Of a stretch of 64,000 bases of DNA, positions 14,451 through 26,150 are shown one piece after another. Every line of letters begins with the position of its first letter. The first letter of the stretch is position 1. The position numbers were made by a program, and so were the translations under genes. The stretch spans positions 80,294-144,293 of the forward strand of contig JAMKCH010001633.1 in assembly GCA_023653785.1 (NCBI GenBank), written 5' to 3'. The notes under the pieces were generated by a model that did no database searches, was not told the DNA's origin, and was given only the letters and a program-made list of their open reading frames with translations. The stretch comes from Ophioderma brevispina. Its lineage: Eukaryota; Echinodermata; Ophiuroidea; Amphilepidida; Ophiodermatidae.

Positions 14451-14845
14451 GAACTCATCTGGAGATCATCCCTTATCTACATAAACTCTACCTGCAATTC
14501 TTGTGATTAAAATTTTATTGACGTAAACCTGAGTAGCGTAAAGGACAAATGTAAGATATAGAAATGAAATAAATAAGGGGCCTACTTCAAAACTACACGG
14601 GAAGACTATGACACTCGATTTCCGTTTTACTCTTCAGCAACATTAGCTTCTTGTTTTTCGTTGTCGTCTATAGGAGCCCGGACTATGGCTCCCGACATTT
14701 AATTTTTACAACCACCGGTTTATATTTGGTTTAAACTATGAAGTACGATTCTCCCTCTATGGCCCGCTGTAACAACCGTGGCTGAGTTTTTGGACCCTCT
14801 ATAAAAATTCTATATTGAATGAGGCTTTGCCGCCATCGTCTGTAA

Positions 14846-15186
14846 AGTTCGACTCAGAGATTTCCCATGAGGGCGCCCCTCAATTTCAAACAATTGTGTT
14901 TTTTTGCATATACTAATGCTTGTCCCTATAATAATCACTATGTGAATAGCTAAGCTCAAACCAGTCCTTCAAAGAAAATCACAACTTTGCTTAATTCCGG
15001 ATTCGGAATTTTTATTATAACACGGTATCCTCATGACAACTGTTATTCTGGTCATAAGTGTTAACTGCATGAAAACGAACATCCGATTCATCTCTACCTT
15101 TGGAATTAGCATTTTTAGGTTGTAATCTTTAGTTCTAGTTTACTATTTACTACGAAATATATATTTCAAAATCTCTGAATCAGCCT
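14846..15186 (+). mobile_element. TTAA-type MITE, family C, copy 1
   Basis: Terminal inverted repeats: AGTTCGACTCAGAGATTT at the left and AAATCTCTGAATCAGCCT at the right, followed by TTAA (15187-15190); the left flank is GTAA (14842-14845). The interior (GAGGGCGC, then a motif close to TTTTTTTGCATATA, then a region near CATGAAAACG) matches the family C copy at 59687-60006 in reverse complement. No ORF, as expected of a non-autonomous element. Confidence 0.8.
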
Positions 15187-15190
15187 TTAA

Positions 15191-15924
15191 ACACTACGAA
15201 ATGTAATAGCAGCGCCCCCACGTGGCATTTTTCCCTAGACAACTAAAATAACTGAATTTGACATTGAACTTGTCAATCACTTATCACAATTGCCATTGAA
15301 TTCAATAAACTTAAAATGTCCTTAAAAAGAAAACATCTATAAACTTATCAATTGCATTGACTTGCAATACCTTAAATTTCCTAAACATAAACATTATCTT
15401 TCATTGCAGTGAATAATATATCTCTTGGTATTAATGAACTAATTCATCAATATATCTCTTGTAGTTGTGGCGTTTTACTGTAAGATGTGTGTTTTCTGCG
15501 TGTGTCATTCCAATCAATAAGTTTATTGTTCTATATGTGAAATAAGTTTTTACAAGTTTTTTCGGAAAGATTTTTTTCGGTTCGAAAACTAACGAAATTT
15601 TTTCATATGTGGATTAATTTATATGGTTTACTTTTTCCTCCTTAAATGAGGGCGTTTTACGGATTCTCCTTTTTGGAGACACCCGGTGTATTTGTTTAAT
15701 TTGGTAATAATGATAACTCAGATTCGTTTGCCTTAGCCATTGATGAAATTGTAGTGAGATTTTACTTTAGCCATGATTTCATCCGTGCTCCATCGCTGAG
15801 TTATCAAATTGACTGCCAACCGTGTGGCAGGAGATATAGTCCTCTTAGCGCCAGTCCGGTAACAATGTGAACAATCGGGCAATCGATTCAGTTGACTCTT
15901 CCGGCAACTTACTTTCACCTTTAA
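15191..15924. other. Non-coding, no gene recognised
   Basis: AT-rich, with no frame resembling a protein family and no clear match to the right arm, so it is either an insertion in the left arm or a loss from the right arm. Confidence 0.5.
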
Positions 15925-16104
15925 TTCGTTGTCCGTCTATTTGCCCGGACTATGATCCCTGCCGGACTATTATTTACTTTCACACCTGTCTGTGCGAAGC
16001 GAATTTCTACCATTTCTACATTTGTCAGTATTTGCCACGTCACTCCTGTCTTTCAACAGCGACACTCATTATAAAGGCAAAATTCCACGTTATCCACATC
16101 AACA

Positions 16105-16228
16105 CAGTCCTCTGTGGCCCAGTGTATTTCTACCCCTAGAAAGCGAGAGGTCCGAGTTCGAGACCGTGTATTTTTCGTCTTTATTTAGTTCTGTGCTCGC
16201 CATGTTTCTCCTAGCTTCCATATAATAT
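16105..16228 (+). mobile_element. Possible tRNA-derived SINE insertion
   Basis: An A-box-like TGGCCCAGTGT (16115-16125) and a B-box-like AGTTCGAGACC (16155-16165) are 40 bases apart start to start, near the spacing of a type 2 RNA polymerase III promoter. The segment sits exactly between two blocks that match the right arm (ending near 16105 and resuming near 16230), and has no counterpart there. The implied cloverleaf is poor, so this would be a tRNA-derived element and not a working tRNA gene. The right arm has about 650 other bases at this place, so a simple empty site is not available. Confidence 0.35.
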
Positions 16229-16310
16229 TTAAATGTGTATTTATTAATCAGAACATATTGACCACGTTATACAAGAACATCTTAACCCATTTGAATATAG
16301 CTCCTTAAAC

Positions 16311-16331
16311 AACAAACAAACAAACAAACAA
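16311..16331 (+). repeat. (CAAA)n microsatellite
   Basis: About five CAAA units. A shorter GTTT run occupies the matching place in the right arm near 60195-60213. Confidence 0.85.
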
Positions 16332-16535
16332 AACTCATATTTATTATCAATCATGTTTGTTCGATCTGAGCTTTCCGTTCGTCAGCATTTTAAATAGATC
16401 GGGATGGCTGTGGCATCCTAAGACATCCTATGTATTGATGGAAATAAAAACCAATGACACGAGCCAATCTGGAAGCAGGTACTTCGGTTCGGTGTCCATA
16501 TTCAAAACGGAATTGTATTTTAAACGCTGCCTCAA

Positions 16536-18100
16536 AGCTTTCCCCGATGAGGGCACACTCATTTCAACAAATCGTGGTTTTTGCGTTATATAATTCTTGT
16601 ACATATTTGTTTGATTTATTCATATGCCACTCTGGCCCAAGGCCAAACTTTCTGACAAAATTCACATAAAAAATAAATACAATAGAAAAAAAAAACATTT
16701 GAAAACATTAAAATTGCACATCACAGTACTAAAAAAAGCATAAAAAAGTACATAAGAAGCAAATTAATATACAGCTAAAATTACCACAATTCAATTAAAA
16801 TCAATTATTAAAAGTTAAAAAGTTAAGATTCTGCACACCGGCTATTTACTTTACGATTTTATCATGAAAACATAAAATTGTAATAGATGCAGAATAACCT
16901 GAGGAAGCATTAAAATTGATAAGTAAATTAATTATTAAGTTAAAGTGCTAAAACAATGCACAGGCTATTTTTTGAAACGCTCAGTTCTAGCTGGAAGTTG
17001 AGAGATCTTATTACTGTTCCGAAGCACATGACCATGACACTCGTTCCCTAAGTAGTGGGATGAGCGAACATGTACGGTTAATTTGGGAAAGCCCTTCGGC
17101 AAACCTCCGACAATGGCCCCCCTCCTACCAAGAAAGTGTCAAACTTGCAAATTTCAAGAGCGTCAGTGTATGATGAAAACTTGCTCCCCGTATTATTTTG
17201 CACGCTCTTTTTTAAATTGCGTCAATATCAGTGGCACTGCTTTAGCTGATAACCTGAATGCCATACCACATCAGCGTACTCGAGAATTGGCCTTATTTAC
17301 CCACTGTACACGACACTGAGCTCATCCGCCTAGACCCAATCGCTTAAGGTCCGTAGCATGAACAACCTGGAAATTTTGCGTTTGGTAACATCTTGTCCAC
17401 CTGAACATTCCTTTAAGATCATTCTGAAGGGCCACAGACCAAGCACCCTGGCTTCTGTGACATAGGACCGGGTTTCAGTACCAATTCTCAAGTTGCGATG
17501 TGGTGGGGTGGTCTTGAAATGAAACTTGGATGGCCTGACACTTGGTGGGATTCAACTTCAAGTTATTGTCCCCGGTCCATTCATAGAATCTACAAGATTC
17601 ATCCTGAATGGAACTGGGACAACGACCCGAAAAGTTCTCAGCAAATGTCAGGTCATCAACAATTTCCAGTAACTGACTGCCAACATTTTCTGCCGCATCA
17701 TTAATAATTTGAAACCAATAGGGCCCTTTAGTGCTTGAGGCACAACCACCTTTACAACAAACATATCAGATAAACCTCATTATACTTACACCTGTTGGCG
17801 GTTGCAGAGGAAGTCACAATCCAGGAACTATGGACCTACGGACACCAATATTGATGATCTTACTGATAAGAAGGATGTGGTCGACAAGATCAAACGCCTT
17901 CGAGAAAATCCGTAAGTACCACAGTTCCTATGTTGCGCTTCTCTTCAGCTCCCTAAAAAACAAAAGAGAGATACAAATAATGTGCAGTTGAAAAAATGAA
18001 AAAATTATTAAGCTCAAATTCGAATGTCCTTCATATATGACATTCACAACTTTATTATGATATCGAAATTTTTTGTAATATCTGATTTTTTTTTTAATAG
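16536..18100 (-). mobile_element. TTAA-type MITE, family C, copy 2, split by a LINE
   Basis: The part at 16536-16612 matches one end of the family C copy at 59687-60006 (GATGAGGGC then ATCGTGGTTTTTGC), preceded by TCAA (16532-16535) in place of TTAA. The match stops at about 16612, where LINE sequence begins, and resumes at about 17995 (AAGCTCAAATTCGAATGTCC). It fades near 18100. The element is in the matching place in both arms, so it inserted before the arm duplication. Confidence 0.7.
16613..17990 (-). pseudogene. 5'-truncated CR1/jockey-like LINE, reverse transcriptase relic
   Basis: The minus strand encodes, through several frameshifts and stops, the last part of a non-LTR reverse transcriptase. 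In order: TDF (17905-17913) and FDLVDH (17877-17894), matching the DFSKAFDxVDH block with catalytic Asp; a decayed GxPQGTxLGP block near 17720-17755; the active-site VDD (17652-17660); WTGDNNLKLNPTKCQ (about 17532-17575), typical of the thumb entry; LEYADVVWHSG (17251-17283); and the C-terminal LRNSNKISQLPARTERFK (about 16975-17027). An AT-rich 3' tail follows to about 16613. The endonuclease domain and N-terminal half are missing, as is usual for 5'-truncated LINE insertions. Both ends coincide with breaks in the match to the right arm, so it is an insertion into the family C element. Family naming is by recognised motifs only. Confidence 0.88.
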
Positions 18101-18300
18101 ACCCAATAAAAAAATTACCCAAAATGACGAAAGTTATATTTTCTACTTTTCTGTTAATTCAATATCTAGTGGATGTATTTTATCATTAAAAATCGGTAAT
18201 AGAGCAGTCTTACCGAAATTTTTGTTCATTTTGTTGAGTGGTTTCAAGATATAGTCCACTGAACAATAGTCAGCAAACTTGGTAAGGTGTTTGGGGGCCC

Positions 18301-18560
18301 CCTCATTGTAAACTCAGCTTTTACATCACTCCATAGCCAAAAATCTAGCGGAGTTAGATCCGGTGACGGAGGGGGCCATTCCACCCCAACCTAAAAACCA
18401 ATGATTCGATTCGGAAAGAGAGAGTCCTGAAGGTGTTTCTAACCATACAGACCTGTGTGCTGGGCACAGTCTTGAAGAACCCGGACAGACGAAATGCTCC
18501 ATTTTCTTTGACCCACTGTTGGGTAAAATGGTCCCAATTATCTGCTATATGAACCAATAA
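18301..18560 (-). pseudogene. DDE (mariner/IS630-like) transposase relic
   Basis: A minus-strand frame reads VLQDCAQHTGL, then after an in-frame stop a stretch with FPNR, another stop, and VEWPPPSPDLTPLDFWLW followed by SDVKAEF. This matches the signature of eukaryotic DDE transposases (FQQDGAPxH ... FPNRWIGR ... WPPRSPDLTPxDFxLWG). The Asp of LQDC is encoded at 18469-18471 and that of PLDFW at 18343-18345, giving 41 residues between them, unlike the 34 of classic mariner. Two in-frame stops, and loss of the glycine after LQD and of most of the N-terminal half, show it is dead. Element ends were not located. It lies between left-arm blocks, with no counterpart seen in the right arm. Confidence 0.8.
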
Positions 18561-18743
18561 ATGGGATTTTAACAACCGTTATGAGTCGAGCGCGTTAATG
18601 TTTAGTATTTCCGATTGGTAGCAAACATTTTGGGATTAATTCAAGGTAGTAAAAGGATATTCAATTTAGTGTGAAACGTAAGCGGTCTTTTACGTGCAAA
18701 GGTCGTATCAGAACTCAAGTCACTATTTACAACGACCTGTTTT

Positions 18744-18770
18744 CTTCTGTGTTTTAGAAAAACACAGAAG
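18744..18770. repeat. Perfect 12-bp inverted repeat with 3-nt loop
   Basis: CTTCTGTGTTTT (18744-18755), loop AGA, then AAAACACAGAAG. Possible hairpin. No gene end lies next to it, so a terminator role is not supported. Confidence 0.85.
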
Positions 18771-19460
18771 CATATTACTTACAACACTATTACAACAGAA
18801 CTCGTTTTCTCTGTGTGTTTAGCGTCATAAATTGAGTTTAAAGGAATCGATTGTAAGGTAGGAACTTTCGGATTCTGCATCTTGCGTATGAATGTCCAGC
18901 TTCGTGTTTACACAACTAGCCATGGACCTTTGCTTTTAGTGGGACTCTTCCTTTAATGACATTTCCTGGCCCATTTTGTATTTTCAGAGAAAAGCTTTTA
19001 TTTAAGCTATTCACTGACAAATTGTTTAGTTAAATGAAATAGCCGATTCTAGTTCGCGTTAGTTTTTTTCGTTTTTTGGGGTTTGACGTCATTCAAACTT
19101 TTTTAAAAATGATTTCCTTTGGGGACGGAATTCAAATATTTTCATTTCCTTACTTGCTAATTAATGATCTTTCCATGCAGTCCTCAGAAGCGTAGCACGG
19201 GCATGGGGAGTATAGTAACCAAAATGGTACCATATTAAATCATTGATATCGTCTATTTACTGAGCTTCATCCAATACGTTTGTTTTCAAGCTTTTAAAAT
19301 ACGAATAGCTTTATTCAATACCTCACACTTGTCACTTAAATGTAACATCAAGAAGTATGGGTTGAAAATAAATACGAATAGATAGTAATATCAAAATAAA
19401 TCATCAATAATAACACCTAAAAAATAGTGTGCTACAAGAATAAAGTTACAAGGCAGTTAA

Positions 19461-19806
19461 AGGGGGATGGCCCGAATTAAGATATGAAGTTTAATCTGAT
19501 AGAATGGTCTTCACTCAAAAACCCCATCTGTAAGTTTCGCGCAGATATTTCAATCCGTTTTGATGGGAGAGCCAAAAACGTGATTTTGTAAACCCATAGA
19601 GTTTACTGTGTAAAATTAATATTGGTCGACCAAAAAGGGGCCACATTTTCGCATCATAAATTCTCCACCCAAACCTCCTTGGCTGTAAGATTTCACAAGT
19701 AAATGAGGAAAAATAGTTAGCTTTGCTTTGATACCAAAAATTCGACCATCTTCGTTAAAATCTGGGGCTTCTGGGGACCAAGGCATAGCGATCGGGCCAT
19801 GGACCT
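19461..19806 (+). mobile_element. TTAA-type MITE, family A, copy 1, with known empty site
   Basis: Flanked by TTAA at 19457-19460 and 19807-19810. Termini AGGGGGATGGCCC and GGGCCATGGACCT are imperfect inverted repeats (10 of 13). The right arm holds the uninterrupted site: reading its minus strand, CAAGGCTGTTAAAAGAAAAG spans the single TTAA at 57501-57504, against CAAGGCAG-TTAA-element-TTAA-CAAGAAAAG here. This sets the duplicated target as TTAA. It has no coding capacity; a 65-codon frame inside is incidental. Relatives lie at 41380-41709 and 58064-58427. Confidence 0.92.
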
Positions 19807-20830
19807 TTAACAAGAAAAGTCCACATAACCTTATGCCAAGGACACAACCTAAATACTTAGGTTTGGAAAATTGCTTTTATAACTGTGTAATTTGAAGAAC
19901 GAATTATGTAAAATTTTCTTAATTTAAGTAAAAAAATGCTCAACTTTATTACTAGGAGGTTCTGTACTTACTTAAACTTTGTAGTTTTATGTATCTTGTG
20001 TAAGGATTTTTCTTTGTATTTTATCGTGTAACACGCGTCACATAAGAGGAACTCGAACGGCAGGATTGAAGTAAATCAAGATTGTTTAACATTTACTCAA
20101 TATGTAATGTAGAAACTGAAAAAAATAATGCTAACTCAAAAATATATATGTCTAATATTCGCATTTTTTGTTATCATGAACTTTTTTTCAATTTTAACCT
20201 CAAGTCTATGCTAGCAAGTCGGCGTCTTTACCTTCTCCGACAAAGTCTGCCATATCTTGAACTCAACCTACAATTACGTGCTAGAGACCCATCACTGATA
20301 TCGTGACTTCTGTATAATAAATCGGCATCCGCATAATCTTTAAACAACTAACCTAGACTAGAGTATTTGCTGTGTGCTTATTCGTGCCTACTAAATTCAG
20401 CAAAAGGCTCGTTCAAGCTGCGTCTCAAACCCTTGATATTATCGTTGCTTCTAATACTTGTTAATACGCCCATACTTCCATCTTGTTACACCTTCCTTCT
20501 GTACACGAAGTTACCCGAATATTAGTACTTTGCATCATCATTGAACTAACAATAACAATATATTGTTCACTGAACTTAAATAGTTATGGCAAACATAGAA
20601 AACACTTCAAATTCTTTTCAATTAGAACTGAACTAGCAATGGACTGGTGTAGTTCAGCACGATTTACTAAATCCAATAACATGAGATAAGCTAGCCTCAG
20701 TGGAGGCATCTAACGAAGTGGAAAATACATCCTGTTCGCAGGCAATTAATTCCGCTCGTATTATGATTACCCCCTTGTATTAGAATTTTCCCCCTCCCTG
20801 CTTCCGCCCACACTTTCACAATGGCACCCA

Positions 20831-22329
20831 CTCTAATTTGTTCATGAACCGTCTTAGAAGACAATTCCCCTGAGAAATGATGCTCTGCTTTCCACTGTCA
20901 CGGAATTCCTCCAAATGACCCAACTAAATACGTACCGAAATCTAATATGAAAATCATTATCGTTTTTTCATGGAAATGTGCTTATATAATATAGCTATTT
21001 CATATGAGTTTTATATACCCTCTATGGAAGGCGTGAGTGGATTTGAGTGTATGTCGTTCATATAATCCATGGGCAAAGCAAATTGTCCGGTACCCGGAAA
21101 GGTGCAAAATTAGAGGTAATGCCGAATGTTTTTAGCTTCGAGCATTGCCAAAATCAATTCACTCTCGCTCAGTTTGACGACGAATCATGGCACAAGCCCC
21201 GCAGGGCGAGTGCCATTATGAGTTTGGTCAAGTGAACCAATTCCTGCTTTTTGCCATGCTCGAGAACGCCAATATACGACATTACTAATTTCATAAACGT
21301 TGTTACGACGCAATTTTAAAACAAAATCTGAGTCTGAAAGCCAATGCAGTAATGTTTCTAACGAAAAGTACCAAACCCGCCATAAAAATGAATCATCCAA
21401 CTTCGGCGCGTAACGTTCTAAGCCACTCCGCGTACGCTCATCAACATACGCCACCGTGCAATGACAATATCAATGATGATTTTTGTCCAATCATATTTTC
21501 TCTCTCATAATAAACGTTTTTGGCAAGCTAAAAACTCCATTACGTATTGGTCACAACGCTTGCCTTTCCGACAGTACTTAAGCAAGGGCGCGTTGCTTTC
21601 ACAACTGAAAAATAGATAGAAAACTAAGAAAACAGCTAAATTATCAAATTTTGTCCTTTATTATTACAAAATCACTTGTAGGCTGTAGTACACCTATAAC
21701 TGTTAAAATATTCAAAAATCTTTTGTGATGATTTACTGATTTTCTAGTTTTTACATCACCGATAGTACCTTTAAGTTCTTCCGGAAAAACAAAACGAGTT
21801 TTTATTGGCTGGACAGCAACTCGTCCTTTTTGAAGCAACGCGTTGTGAGCAATACGTTTTGACCTTTGTTGCTGCTATAAACATTATGGAATGACACTTA
21901 TTATATTTGCCAGTATCGGGATACTACACAAGCATGATAACATGACTAATTGTCTGTTCATTAACTTAGAATTTCCCGGTTTAATTACTTATTTTCAAAA
22001 ATTACGCTCATAAAAAGAAAATCACGAAAGAAAAGTTGTGATTCATCGTTGGACCCAATAAGATCATTGGGTTTCAACTTGAAAACATATTTCAATTCTT
22101 TGGATTTTTAATCAATTTTACACTGATTTTTATTGGCAAACGACACCAAACTGGTTCCAGTGAATATTGACGTTGACTCTGGAACTTTGACGGCATGCCC
22201 ATGCATGAATTAGGGGCGCTTCAAAGTACGTTACGAACAATGGGATGAATTGTAGTATTCCCTGCCACCACTTAAAATTCGGCACCTTAACATGCGGTTT
22301 TATTCCGTTACGTTGCCGAATTTGAGCCA
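20831..22329. other. Non-coding, start of the spacer between arms
   Basis: The match to the right arm fades here. Short frames at 21047-21235 (+) and 21185-21454 (-) resemble nothing I recognise. No gene seen. Confidence 0.5.
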
Positions 22330-22354
22330 GGGGGGGGGGGGGGGGGGGGGGGGG
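22330..22354 (+). repeat. Poly-G tract, 25 nt
   Basis: Uninterrupted G run. Length is uncertain in any sequencing read of such a tract. Confidence 0.9.
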
Positions 22355-25300
22355 TGGCAGATACTAAAATCTTTCCCTAACAATTATTTTGATTCGTTGA
22401 CCTTGCTTTGATTTCAGGTGTTTGCGCGGGCATTAATGCATGGGTAATATAAAATGCATCGTTGAAATACTTTTAAAGGTCTTGTCTGTTTTATTCATTT
22501 GGGTATGAACCAAAGAATCCAGACAGCTCTCCTGTAATGCCGTCCATTCAGTTAATGCCGTGGACTCCTTGAATATCTTCCTGGAGTGGGGAGTGGGTAG
22601 TGCAAACATGCAATAACCGTTCAGATTTGATCCTGTTGAACAAAGTTGGCATATTCATTGCATACAATTGCGGGACAACTTGATCGTGAATCATCTCTCC
22701 GACGACAACTTTTACAACCTACAAAGTGGAGTCAATGGACCTTCCACAAAACGTACTTACTAATTGTACCAAACCCCTTTATTCGCTCATTTTCAAACGA
22801 GGTGAAATACCCAGATTTCAATAGATTTTGAAGGTTTCAAATATCCATTCCTTTGTCATATAAAAACGCCTTAGGTCAAGATACCCGACCAACTTCTTTT
22901 TGATTTATTTCGAACGTCCTGTATTTTTTGAAATTTATAAAACCGGACATCTAGTTAATTGAACTACAGTAGATGATAGCATAGCCAGGTAATGGGCAAC
23001 CAAGTATTACACGGGTGGGGATACATGCTTCGATCATGTTCAAATGTAATAGCACAAATAATACTTTTCTGACCATAATGATTTACAAAGTGTAGGTTTT
23101 GTGACTATTCTGCGGAGTTCTAATTTTAAAACAACAAAAAGGTAAGGAGTGGCATTTCATTTTACGGTTCAAATTTTACAGTTGCTCAATTTTTGATAAA
23201 AGTGATAACCGACTTTGTTGGGGCAGCCATTTCTCCATGGGATCAAAGAGCGAAAGATGCTTGCATAAGGACATTGGTTACGCATAGCGGCCGAAATAAC
23301 TGATTTCTGCCCAGTTATTATTGTCTATTATACCTTTCAATACTATGGGGTGGTGTCAAGTGCCAAAGTTGCACATTTGATTGAAAATGAAAAATGTCGT
23401 CACAATTTCTTGTCCTAACTATCAGTGACCAGTAGATTTACATTCCTCCCCCCTTTGTTGCAATGACTCGAGCAAATATAGCACTGTTTGAAACCAGTAA
23501 ATCCGCTCGGTATGCAGAGGAGAAAGCACTTTTTATCTGGACGTACAGAACCATTGTTATAACCCACACAGTTGAAACAGATTTCAGGTGCTCATCACCG
23601 ATTTAGATTGATGATTTTTCCTCATAAGCAAAGCCCCAAGATACTTGTCCTCTTTCACTAGAACAACCCTTAGGCTTCCACGTGCGTTCAATTAATTTGA
23701 CCGTAGATTTCATCTTTTTTTCCGAAAGGAAACAAAGATGAACAACAAATCATGAAAGAAGTTGTTTGGCAGAAACAAAACCTAACTTACAGTAACTTGC
23801 GTAACGCCATTTGTATGCAATTTACGTGTTGTTAGCAGAGTCCGTCTAGACCCCCTTCTTGAGTTTTCTAACACTTATGTGGTAAATTGAATAGAAATGA
23901 GTCAACAATAAGTTCTGGATCTTGGTTCTGCACAAATGTTAGTACCAGCTTACCAAGCAACATATCCACCACGACGAGTTTGTTCACAGTAAGTTTCTTT
24001 TTTCAATAAATGATGAAATATACAGTCAAAATTATGACTCACAGTAGACCTCAAAGTTTATTTTACTCGCGAACGATGCCAGCTCAATCCAAACTGGGTA
24101 TGATTTCATAAAGGACTCCCAAGTTACATATGAGTTATGCCATTGGATTTCGGTCCTGCGCTACTTAACACATCAGACAGAGCGTGACGGAATCAATGGC
24201 AAAACCTCATTTGCGTACTTGGGGATTCTAAGTGAAACGTCTAACCTAACTGCGCGGGGATAACGAGTCTATACCGCCTGACATCTTTTCAGTTGATGGA
24301 CAGTAACATGCCTCTGCAGTTCCAATAAACACAGGGGAATCTGAAGTGCTTTTCCGCGAAACCAGTGATGTACTTATCGAATAACGCCACGATTTGCTTG
24401 ATCAATGCGCATAGTACATGTCCCTTATCACTGATATCAAAAAGAACTTAGATGGCATTGTTATTTCATTTCATCAAATGTGCAACCTTTACAATTGCCA
24501 TACCAACTGCCAATAATCCAATATCAATGCTATTATAATATTTATTTTATTTATCAGTGGGGAAATGGTTTACTCTTCTGCGAAGTATGTACTCAACATG
24601 ATTTTTTTTTCCTTTGATCCCACGGCCAAATGGTATTAACAACAGACGAGTTTTTTGACTCCTGATATGTTTTGGTTAACAAGCAGAGGGCAGCAATGTC
24701 AACGTCCATTCCATTTCTATGACATATGACTGTTTTGTCACATGTCTCGGAAACTGAGCATGCCTATGGGACAAATCTTGTCCTTATTTTAATCATTTTA
24801 GCTATGGACATGACTTGCGTCAGTTCTTACCAAAATCAACGCGACTTTAATTTTTGCCTCTTGAAAAAATCGAATTGACCTTTGTCACTCTAGAGTCTGT
24901 GATTGATGTACAAATCATATACCCTTTTGCAACCCTATGATCCGATAAACAATAGTTGTAATTTTCAACATAATTGGATTATTTTAAAAAATTTACCCCT
25001 GTATATCCTTGATTTACCCCCAACCTGGTTATAGCTACCTCTAGTAATGCCATTCATGCATTTTTGTGTAGATTATAGTGTCCGAGGCTGGATATAATTA
25101 TGGTTTTTCCATCTTTCAAGGTACCATTTTGGTTAAAATTTCATAAAGGCTAGTTGTTATCAGTTACAATGGCATGGCTTTCTGGACGGCATACCCTCTA
25201 ATTGGCATGGCTATTCCATTCGTGCATTCCAAGGGCACCTTATCCGTCGGAAATAGCCCAATAGAAGCAACGCATATCTGATTTTATGCAGTTTGGCACA

Positions 25301-26033
25301 AATTTCAGAAAATTTCCAAGTCATTGTGAAGGGGTTATATTGATTTATAGATATTATAGACCGCTATCAATATTTAGTTTGTTATGGGATTTAAAACGCT
25401 TTCACAGTTTATAAATTTGTAATCATCAAATTTCTAGTGATCACATTCATGCAGAGTGCCGTTCTAGAAACTTTTTTTATGTCCTAAAACTCCGCTGATA
25501 TGAGCACCCTCATCATACATAGCATGTCCAGGACAAACAATTATAATACAACACGTTTCATTATATTTCCTCTTTTACCAAGCATTAACATAATTTTTTA
25601 AGGCCTTTTGTTTTTTAGCTCCTCTTACCATTCCCGATAATGGTTTGTTGTTGTTTTCAAAATTTAAACCATTATGTCCCGCAATTGTAGTGGTCGTCAT
25701 ATCAACCATAATATTACCGTTCTCCGTGAAAACTGCATTAAGGTTTTTTATTATTTTCTTAAATTCATTATTTTTACTATTTCTTGACCGGGCATAATGT
25801 TGAATCCTGACACTTGCTCAATAATCCCCGGTTTTATAATATGTGGGTTTTTTCAGCCTTTGTTACCACTTGAAGGTAATTTTTAACTACATCCATTCCC
25901 AATATAATAATGCAATTCCTATTTACCTTTGCTGCCCATTATTGAAATGCAGCATTCTGATTGGGATTCTGCAATAATGTTCGCCAATGCATTTTCTTAT
26001 TAAATTAAGCTTTTTTAGGTAATCAGATAGAGA
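22355..26033. other. Non-coding, no gene recognised
   Basis: AT-rich, no protein family visible. Contains a dispersed repeat at 23403-23615 listed separately. Confidence 0.6.
23403..23615 (+). repeat. Dispersed direct repeat (partner 42848-43066)
   Basis: Shares AAATCCGCTCGGTATG and further blocks (CCATTGTTAT, CGATTTAGATT) in the same order with 42848-43066, same orientation. Confidence 0.7.
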
Positions 26034-26150
26034 GTTTGCAGTGTCATTTCTGGTGCTCATAATGTATCCTCGGCCAAAAAACTTTCAAATAATTATTTTA
26101 AGTTTTTCTGACCTCGGACACATTATTCAACCATAAATGACACTGCAAAC
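26034..26150. mobile_element. Short inverted-repeat element, 117 bp
   Basis: The termini GTTTGCAGTGTCATTT and AAATGACACTGCAAAC are perfect inverses, and the pairing continues imperfectly inward for about 42 bases a side, so most of the unit could form a hairpin. No ORF. Confidence 0.75.

Larger units (their letters stand above)
9684..20830 (+). repeat. Left arm of a large diverged inverted duplication
   Basis: By eye at least nine blocks match, in order, the reverse complement of the right arm (55975-64000). Pairs: 9684-10720/62900-64000; 10840-11165/62080-62325; 11180-11265/61955-62040; 12355-12570/61460-61690; 15925-16105/60940-61110; 16230-16610/59950-60290; 18000-18090/59860-59930; 19420-19450 plus 19811-20080/57210-57530; 20080-20830/55975-57210. 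The match at the outer end runs off the window on the right-arm side. The left arm is longer because it carries extra elements. Block edges are approximate. Confidence 0.85.

Noticed and set aside
17083..17319. 78-codon plus-strand frame
   Set aside because: It is antisense to the recognisable LINE reverse transcriptase relic.
19616..19813. 65-codon minus-strand frame
   Set aside because: It is inside the family A MITE, which is non-autonomous and does not conserve the frame in its other copies.
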